Source: Pseudomonas sp. MWU15-20650 (lineage in GTDB: Bacteria > Pseudomonadota > Gammaproteobacteria > Pseudomonadales > Pseudomonadaceae). Taken from it: DNA of 64,000 nucleotides. The stretch lies in assembly GCF_023242475.1 (NCBI RefSeq), contig NZ_JALJFG010000024.1:30043-94042 (forward strand), written 5' to 3'. The translations under genes and the position numbers were made by a program. Under the pieces are notes generated by a model. That model made no database searches. It worked only from the letters and a program-made list of their open reading frames with translations, and was not told where the DNA came from. How positions within the stretch are numbered: the first letter of the stretch is position 1; the number at the start of each line of letters is the position of its first letter. This document shows positions 58,886-64,000 of the stretch, piece after piece.

Positions 58886-60388
58886 ATGCCCACTGCCCTC
58901 AATCGCTATTTCTTGATTCTGCTGCTGTTGCTGCCTTTTGCTGCTCACGCCAGCGACGCCGAAGACTTTCTCAACGCCAACCCGATGCAACAAGCCAAGC
59001 TGCTCCAGGACTGGGCTGCCCAGCCGGACCCGGCGCGCATCGAACTGGTCGACGCCCTGCAACAAGGCCAACTCACGGTCAACGGCGAAACCAAGACCGT
59101 ACGCCTGAACAACCGTCTGCGCGGCCTGATCGACAACGTACAAGCCAGCCAGCAACTGCTCGCCGCTGACCCCAAGGTACGTTTGGCCGCCGCGCAAACC
59201 CTGCAAAAAAGCGCGCAACCTGCGCAGCTCAAATTCCTCGATCAGCAGGTCGCCACCGAAACCAACGAGGCGGTGCACACCGCCCTCAGCCTGGCCCTGG
59301 CCAACCTGCAACTGGTGGACACCGACCCGGTCGTGCGCCTCGCCGCTGTGCGCTTGCTCGGCGGCACCGGCGACCCACTGGCCCGCACCCGCCTTGAAGC
59401 GCTGCTGGCGCCCGGCGTGGAAAACGACGCCGCCGTGCACACCGCCGCCGAGACCAGCCTGGCCCAGGTCAAACGCAAACTGATGTTCGGCGAAATCCTC
59501 GGCCAAGCCTTCAGCGGCATGTCCCTGGGTTCGATCCTGCTGTTGGCGGCACTGGGTTTGGCGATCACCTTCGGCCTGCTCGGCGTGATCAACATGGCCC
59601 ACGGCGAGATGCTGATGCTCGGCGCCTACTCGACCTACGTGGTGCAACTGATGATGCAGCGCTACGTGCCCGCAGCCATCGAGTTCTACCCGCTGATCGC
59701 GCTGCCGGTGGCGTTCTTCGTCACCGCCGCTATCGGCATGGCCCTGGAGCGCACGGTGATTCGCCACCTGTACGGTCGGCCGCTGGAAACCCTGCTTGCC
59801 ACCTGGGGCATCAGCCTGATGCTGATCCAACTGGTGCGCCTGGTGTTCGGTGCGCAGAACGTCGAAGTCTCGAACCCCGCTTGGTTGTCTGGCGGCATTC
59901 AGGTGCTGCCCAATCTCGTGCTGCCTTACAACCGCATCGTCATCATTGCCTTCGCATTGTTCGTCGTGGTGCTCACCTGGCTGCTGCTGAACAAGACGCG
60001 CCTGGGCCTCAACGTGCGCGCCGTCACCCAGAACCGCAACATGGCCGCCTGCTGCGGCGTACCCACAGGCCGAGTGGACATGCTCGCCTTTGGCCTCGGT
60101 TCCGGTATTGCAGGTCTTGGCGGCGTGGCGCTGAGCCAGATCGGCAACGTCGGCCCCGACCTGGGCCAGAGCTACATCATCGACTCGTTCCTGGTGGTGG
60201 TGCTCGGTGGCGTCGGCCAGTTGGCCGGTAGCGTCATGGCCGCCTTCGGCCTGGGAATTGCCAACAAGATTCTCGAACCCCAGATCGGCGCCGTGCTCGG
60301 CAAGATCCTGATCCTCGCGCTGATCATTCTGTTTATCCAGAAACGCCCGCAAGGACTCTTCGCACTGAAAGGACGGGTGATCGACTGA
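58886..60388 (+). CDS. urtB: Urea ABC transporter permease UrtB
   Basis: Inner-membrane permease (LivH-like) of 500 residues. A signal-like segment (1-21) is followed by a soluble N-terminal region of about 190 residues with HEAT-like repeats (DPKVRLAAAQTL; DPVVRLAAVRLLGGTG). The permease domain (about 205-500) has about eight helices with LLGVINMAHGEMLMLGAYST, then RYGRPLETLLATWG-like residues and LGSGIAGLGGVALSQIGNVG. The N-terminal extension is typical of proteobacterial UrtB and is probably periplasmic; its role is unknown. ATG 58886 is preferred to a TTG two codons earlier. The stop overlaps urtC by one base. Confidence 0.94.
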   Translation: MPTALNRYFLILLLLLPFAAHASDAEDFLNANPMQQAKLLQDWAAQPDPARIELVDALQQGQLTVNGETKTVRLNNRLRGLIDNVQASQQLLAADPKVRLAAAQTLQKSAQPAQLKFLDQQVATETNEAVHTALSLALANLQLVDTDPVVRLAAVRLLGGTGDPLARTRLEALLAPGVENDAAVHTAAETSLAQVKRKLMFGEILGQAFSGMSLGSILLLAALGLAITFGLLGVINMAHGEMLMLGAYSTYVVQLMMQRYVPAAIEFYPLIALPVAFFVTAAIGMALERTVIRHLYGRPLETLLATWGISLMLIQLVRLVFGAQNVEVSNPAWLSGGIQVLPNLVLPYNRIVIIAFALFVVVLTWLLLNKTRLGLNVRAVTQNRNMAACCGVPTGRVDMLAFGLGSGIAGLGGVALSQIGNVGPDLGQSYIIDSFLVVVLGGVGQLAGSVMAAFGLGIANKILEPQIGAVLGKILILALIILFIQKRPQGLFALKGRVID

Positions 60389-61455
60389 TGAACCAGCCAT
60401 TGATGCTCACGGCCACGCAAAAGGCCGGCCCCAAAGTCACGATGGCGCTGGGCGCGGTGATCCTGATCCTGCTGCTCGTGCTGCCACTGTGTTCGCTGTT
60501 GTCTGCGGACAACCCGCTGCATGTGTCGGCCTACACCTTGACGCTGGTGGGCAAGATTCTCTGCTATGCCATCGTCGCCCTCGCGCTGGACCTGGTGTGG
60601 GGCTACGCCGGGATGTTGTCCCTGGGCCACGGGTTGTTTTTCGCCCTGGGCGGTTATGCGATGGGCATGTACCTGATGCGCCAGGCGTCCGGCGATGCGT
60701 TGCCGGCGTTCATGACCTTTTTGTCGTGGACCGAATTGCCGTGGTATTGGGTCGGCACCCAACACTTCTGGTGGGCGCTGTGCCTGGTGGTGTTGGCACC
60801 CGGCCTGCTGGCCCTGGTGTTCGGCTTCTTCGCCTTCCGCTCGCGGATCAAGGGCGTGTATTTCTCGATCATGACTCAGGCCCTGACCTTCGCCGGCATG
60901 CTGCTGTTTTTTCGCAACGAAACCGGGTTCGGCGGCAACAATGGCTTTACCAATTTTCGCAGCATTCTCGGCTTCGGCATCACCGAACCGGGCACGCGGG
61001 CGGTGTTGTTCGTGGCCACGGTGCTGCTGCTGGTGGCGAGCCTGTACATCGGTTGGCGCCTGGCGCAGAGCAAGTTCGGCCGAGTCCTGACGGCTTTGCG
61101 CGACGCCGAGAACCGCCTGATGTTCTGCGGTTATGACCCGCGTGGCTTCAAGCTGTTTGTATGGGTGTTGAGCGCCGTGTTGTGCGGGCTTGCCGGTGCG
61201 CTGTATGTGCCGCAGGTGGGCATCATCAACCCCAGCGAAATGTCGCCGACCAATTCCATCGAAGCCGCCGTGTGGGTGGCATTGGGCGGGCGTGGCACGC
61301 TGATCGGGCCGTTGCTCGGTGCCGGCGTGGTCAATGGCATGAAGAGCTGGTTCACCGTGGCCTTCCCCGAATACTGGCTGTTCTTCCTCGGGGCGCTGTT
61401 CATCATCGTCACCCTGTACCTGCCCAAGGGCGTTATCGGCCTGCTGAAGAAATGA
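60388..61455 (+). CDS. urtC: Urea ABC transporter permease UrtC
   Basis: Second permease subunit (LivM-like), 355 residues, about nine helices. Marks: CYAIVALALDLVWGYAGMLS, GHGLFFALGGYAMGMYLMRQ, the interaction loop LRDAENRLMFCGYDPRGFKL, and EAAVWVALGGRGTLIGPLLG near the C-terminus. The long hydrophilic-aromatic insertion ASGDALPAFMTFLSWTELPW is characteristic of UrtC. It shares one base with the urtB stop, and urtD starts eight bases after its stop. Confidence 0.95.
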   Translation: MNQPLMLTATQKAGPKVTMALGAVILILLLVLPLCSLLSADNPLHVSAYTLTLVGKILCYAIVALALDLVWGYAGMLSLGHGLFFALGGYAMGMYLMRQASGDALPAFMTFLSWTELPWYWVGTQHFWWALCLVVLAPGLLALVFGFFAFRSRIKGVYFSIMTQALTFAGMLLFFRNETGFGGNNGFTNFRSILGFGITEPGTRAVLFVATVLLLVASLYIGWRLAQSKFGRVLTALRDAENRLMFCGYDPRGFKLFVWVLSAVLCGLAGALYVPQVGIINPSEMSPTNSIEAAVWVALGGRGTLIGPLLGAGVVNGMKSWFTVAFPEYWLFFLGALFIIVTLYLPKGVIGLLKK

Positions 61456-61463
61456 GGAACGTC

Positions 61464-62285
61464 ATGCTTGAACCTATTTTCGATGCGGGCAGCGGCCGCG
61501 ATGCGATTGGTATTGGCCAGGCGGCCGGCAAGGGGCTCAACACCCGCCACGGCACGATCCTGACCCTGGAAGACATCAGCGTCAGCTTCGACGGTTTCAA
61601 GGCGCTCAACGACCTGAACCTGTACATCGGCGTCGGGGAATTGCGCTGCATCATCGGCCCCAACGGCGCGGGCAAGACCACGTTGATGGACGTGATCACC
61701 GGCAAGACCCGGCCCAGTCACGGCAAGGCGTGGTTTGGCGAAACCCTCGACTTGACCAGCATGAGCGAAGTACAGATCGCCCAGGCCGGTATCGGCCGCA
61801 AATTCCAGAAACCCACGGTGTTCGAAGCCCTCAGCGTCTTCGAAAACCTGGAGCTGGCGCAGAAGACCGACAAGTCCGTATGGGCCAGCCTGCGTGCGCG
61901 CCTGAGCGGTGAGCAGAAAGACCGTATCGACGAAGTCCTCGACACCATCCGCCTCACGGCGTCAGCGCAGCGAGCGGCCGGCTTGCTGTCCCACGGCCAG
62001 AAGCAGTTCCTGGAAATCGGCATGCTGCTGATGCAAGACCCGCAACTGTTGCTGCTGGACGAGCCGGTGGCAGGCATGACCGACGCCGAAACCGAATTCA
62101 CCGCCGAGCTGTTCAAGCGCCTGGCGGGCAAGCACTCGCTGATGGTGGTGGAGCACGACATGGGCTTTGTCGGCTCGATTGCCGACCACGTGACCGTGCT
62201 GCACCAGGGCAGCGTATTGGCCGAAGGGTCGCTGGAACAGGTGCAGGAAAATGAGCGGGTGATCGAGGTTTACCTTGGCCGCTAA
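61464..62285 (+). CDS. urtD: Urea ABC transporter ATP-binding protein UrtD
   Basis: LivG-type ATPase of 273 residues. Walker A is GPNGAGKTT (65-73). RKFQKPTVFEALSVFENLEL follows, the signature reads LSHGQKQFLEIGMLLM, Walker B LLLLDEPVAGMTDAE, and the H-loop VVEHDMGFVGSIADH. The 30-residue N-terminal extension before the ABC core is usual for UrtD. ATG 61464 has an ideally spaced GAGGA; ATG 61452, overlapping the urtC stop, is the alternative. A much longer open frame upstream lies inside urtC and is not real. Confidence 0.95.
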   Translation: MLEPIFDAGSGRDAIGIGQAAGKGLNTRHGTILTLEDISVSFDGFKALNDLNLYIGVGELRCIIGPNGAGKTTLMDVITGKTRPSHGKAWFGETLDLTSMSEVQIAQAGIGRKFQKPTVFEALSVFENLELAQKTDKSVWASLRARLSGEQKDRIDEVLDTIRLTASAQRAAGLLSHGQKQFLEIGMLLMQDPQLLLLDEPVAGMTDAETEFTAELFKRLAGKHSLMVVEHDMGFVGSIADHVTVLHQGSVLAEGSLEQVQENERVIEVYLGR

Positions 62286-62297
62286 GGAGAAGTGAAC

Positions 62298-62996
62298 ATG
62301 CTGCAAGTCGACAAACTGCACCAGTATTACGGCGGTAGCCACATCCTGCGCGGGCTATCCTTCGACGTGAAGATCGGCGAAGTCACCTGCCTGCTCGGGC
62401 GTAATGGCGTGGGCAAGACCACCCTGCTCAAATGCTTGATGGGGCTGCTGCCGGCCAAAGAAGGCGCGGTGAACTGGGAGGGCAAGGCCATTACCGCGTT
62501 CAAGCCGCACCAGCGCGTGCAGGCCGGTATTGCCTACGTGCCCCAGGGCCGGGAAATCTTTGGTCGCCTGACGGTGGAAGAAAACCTGCTGATGGGCTTG
62601 TCGCGCTTTCCCGGCGCCGAAGCCAAGCAAGTGCCCGCCTTCATCTACGAACTGTTCCCGGTGTTGCTGCAAATGAAACATCGGCGCGGCGGCGATTTGT
62701 CTGGCGGCCAGCAGCAACAGCTGGCGATTGGTCGCGCCCTGGCCAGCCGCCCGCGCCTGTTGATTCTCGATGAGCCCACCGAAGGCATCCAGCCGTCGGT
62801 GATCAAGGAAATCGGCGCGGTGATCAAAAAACTCGCGGCACGCGGCGATATGGCGATCCTGCTGGTGGAGCAATTTTACGACTTCGCCGCCGAACTGGCC
62901 GACCAGTACCTGGTGATGTCACGGGGTGAAATCGTGCAGCACGGTCGTGGGGAAAATATGGAAAGTGAGGGGGTACGCGGGCTGGTGACGATATAG
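62298..62996 (+). CDS. urtE: Urea ABC transporter ATP-binding protein UrtE
   Basis: LivF-type ATPase of 232 residues, partner of UrtD. Walker A is GRNGVGKTT (34-42). YVPQGREIFGRLTVEENLLM follows, the signature is LSGGQQQQLAIGRALASR, Walker B LLILDEPTEGIQPSV, and the H-loop LLVEQFYDFAAELADQYL. AAGGAG at 62284-62289 is best spaced for ATG 62298; a GTG two codons earlier is in frame but too close to it. It completes urtABCDE and is followed after 42 bases by ureD. Confidence 0.96.
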   Translation: MLQVDKLHQYYGGSHILRGLSFDVKIGEVTCLLGRNGVGKTTLLKCLMGLLPAKEGAVNWEGKAITAFKPHQRVQAGIAYVPQGREIFGRLTVEENLLMGLSRFPGAEAKQVPAFIYELFPVLLQMKHRRGGDLSGGQQQQLAIGRALASRPRLLILDEPTEGIQPSVIKEIGAVIKKLAARGDMAILLVEQFYDFAAELADQYLVMSRGEIVQHGRGENMESEGVRGLVTI

Positions 62997-63038
62997 GTTA
63001 CGGTCTAATCTGTAGCGTCCTAACGATAAGCACACACC

Positions 63039-63878
63039 ATGACACTGCCCGTTTCTCCTGCCCTGTTCACCCCACGCTGGCATGCTGAGCTCGAGCTCGG
63101 CTACGCGCGTTTCGGCGAGACAACGCGCCCGGTGATGCGCCGCCATCTCGGCCCGCTGCGGGTACAAAAGCATTTGTATGCCGAAGGCCCCGAGGTGTGC
63201 CAGCACATCATCGTGCACCCGCCCGGCGGGATTGCCGGCGGTGACCGCCTGGACATCCGTGCCCACGTAGGCGCCGGTGCCTGGGCACAATTGACCAGCC
63301 CCGGCGCGGCCAAGTGGTACCGCGCCAGTGGCCCGGCGTATCAAACCCTCGAATTGACCGTGGAAGCGGGCGCCACCCTCGAGTGGCTGCCCCAGGAAAC
63401 CATCGTCTTCAGCGCCGCCCAGGCTGAACTCGCCACGCGTATCGACCTGCAAGGTGATGCCCGCCTCTTCTACTGGGACGTGGTCGCCCTCGGTCGCCCG
63501 GCCAGTGGCGAGCGCTTCGACCTCGGCCACTTTCAATCACACCTGGATATTCGCCGCGACGGCCAGTTGCTCTGGCATGAGCGCCAGCGCATTGTGGGCG
63601 CCGATGGGTTGCTGGGTTCGCCCATCGGGCTGGATGGGCAGCCGGTGTTTGCCACGTTGCTGGTGACGGGTGAGATCGAACCTGAATTACTTGAACAATG
63701 CCGCTCACTGCCCCACGGGGTGCGCGGTGATTTGACCCAATTGCCTGGGCTGCTGGTCGCCCGTTGCCTGGCCAGTGAAGCGCTGCTGGCGCGGGGTTGG
63801 TTGATTGATTTATGGAAATTGCTGCGCCCGGCCATAGTGGGCCGAGAAGCGGTAGCGCCGAGAATCTGGAGCACATGA
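63039..63878 (+). CDS. ureD: Urease accessory protein UreD
   Basis: Scaffold protein of urease maturation; forms a complex with UreF and UreG on apo-urease to guide nickel delivery. The protein has 279 residues. Marks: RHLGPLRVQKHLYAEGPEVC, HIIVHPPGGIAGGDRLDIRA, TSPGAAKWYRASGPAYQTLE, LEWLPQETIVFSAAQAELAT and FYWDVVALGRPASGERFDLG, all in the usual order. Its place next to urtABCDE links urea import with hydrolysis; structural genes ureABC are expected just past the window. A REP element follows the stop. Confidence 0.96.
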   Translation: MTLPVSPALFTPRWHAELELGYARFGETTRPVMRRHLGPLRVQKHLYAEGPEVCQHIIVHPPGGIAGGDRLDIRAHVGAGAWAQLTSPGAAKWYRASGPAYQTLELTVEAGATLEWLPQETIVFSAAQAELATRIDLQGDARLFYWDVVALGRPASGERFDLGHFQSHLDIRRDGQLLWHERQRIVGADGLLGSPIGLDGQPVFATLLVTGEIEPELLEQCRSLPHGVRGDLTQLPGLLVARCLASEALLARGWLIDLWKLLRPAIVGREAVAPRIWST

Positions 63879-63889
63879 AGATCAACATG

Positions 63890-63910
63890 TGGGAGGGGGC
63901 TTGCCTGCTA
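63890..63910. repeat. Single REP element after ureD
   Basis: One REP half (gtgggagggggcttgc, 63891-63906) that diverges into unrelated sequence before the inner ctccc. No inverted partner is visible before the window ends. Confidence 0.75.
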
Positions 63911-63938
63911 ATGCCAGTCAGTTAAGAAGGAACACTAT

Positions 63939-63990
63939 CACTGTGGCGAGCGGGCTTGTCCCGCGTAGGGCTGCGTAGCGGCCCCAAAAG
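63939..63990. repeat. Second type of Pseudomonas intergenic repeat (partial)
   Basis: The stretch ctgtggcgagcgggcttgtc followed by ccgcg...gggctgcg...cggcccc resembles another repeat family that I recall as common between genes of fluorescent pseudomonads (gcgggctt / ccgc pairing). It runs close to the window edge, so its end cannot be fixed. Confidence 0.55.
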
Positions 63991-64000
63991 CTGTCTCTGC

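Overview
The window is a contiguous stretch of a GC-rich gammaproteobacterial chromosome, almost certainly a Pseudomonas of the P. fluorescens group. The evidence is gene order (speA, sui1, gcbA/ctpL, aroQ-accB-accC-prmA, dusB-fis, purH-purD-retS in the order known from Pseudomonas), the Tad/PprAB locus, the aerobic cob cluster, and repeated REP/REPIN elements with the GTGGGAGGGGGCTTGCTCCC core that is typical of fluorescent pseudomonads. No phage, insertion sequence, CRISPR array, rRNA or tRNA was recognised.

Layout. (1) 1-13.8 kb: Flp/Tad type IVb pilus locus. A forward operon runs rcpC (cut by the window edge), rcpA, tadZ, tadA, tadB, tadC, tadD and a DUF3613 protein. Then come pprB and the prepilin peptidase (minus strand), a TadE-like pseudopilin and the sensor kinase pprA (plus strand), and tadG (minus strand). 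The Flp pilin gene itself is not in the window. (2) 14-18 kb: two tandem DUF4136 lipoproteins, cmoM, a MazG-like pyrophosphohydrolase, a small membrane protein and a MATE exporter. (3) 18-39.7 kb: core genes: speA, a SUI1-family protein, a NUDIX hydrolase, a DUF2333 protein, the diguanylate cyclase gcbA, a CtpL-like chemoreceptor, aroQ, accBC, prmA, a DUF3426 zinc-ribbon protein, dusB-fis, purH, purD, retS and a MarC-family protein. (4) 39.7-40.5 kb: one protein of unknown function. (5) 40.7-47 kb: cobalamin biosynthesis, cobGHIJ on the minus strand and cobLK divergent on the plus strand. (6) 47.2-52.2 kb: a copper-handling cluster (DUF2946, PCu(A)C chaperone, second DUF2946, OprC-like receptor, PepSY membrane protein). 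(7) 52.3-57.3 kb: a TonB-dependent receptor plus a FecBCD-type ABC importer, preceded by a strong Zur-like palindrome. (8) 57.4 kb to the end: urea uptake operon urtABCDE behind a sigma-54-type promoter, followed by ureD at the head of the urease cluster.

How the parts work together. Surface attachment is a recurring theme: Tad pili under PprAB, the c-di-GMP synthase GcbA, and RetS of the Gac/Rsm network. The 40-57 kb stretch is a metal and cofactor island: cobalamin synthesis, outer-membrane copper import with matching periplasmic and membrane partners, and a probable zinc or metallophore importer. The right end is a nitrogen-scavenging unit in which urea is imported and then hydrolysed.

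The most noteworthy items are the Zur-like operator in front of the receptor/ABC operon, the copper cluster with intact predicted Cu ligands, the REPIN family with both full-length and collapsed copies, and the uncharacterised 259-residue protein at 39681-40460. I did not see an unambiguous wholly new system.
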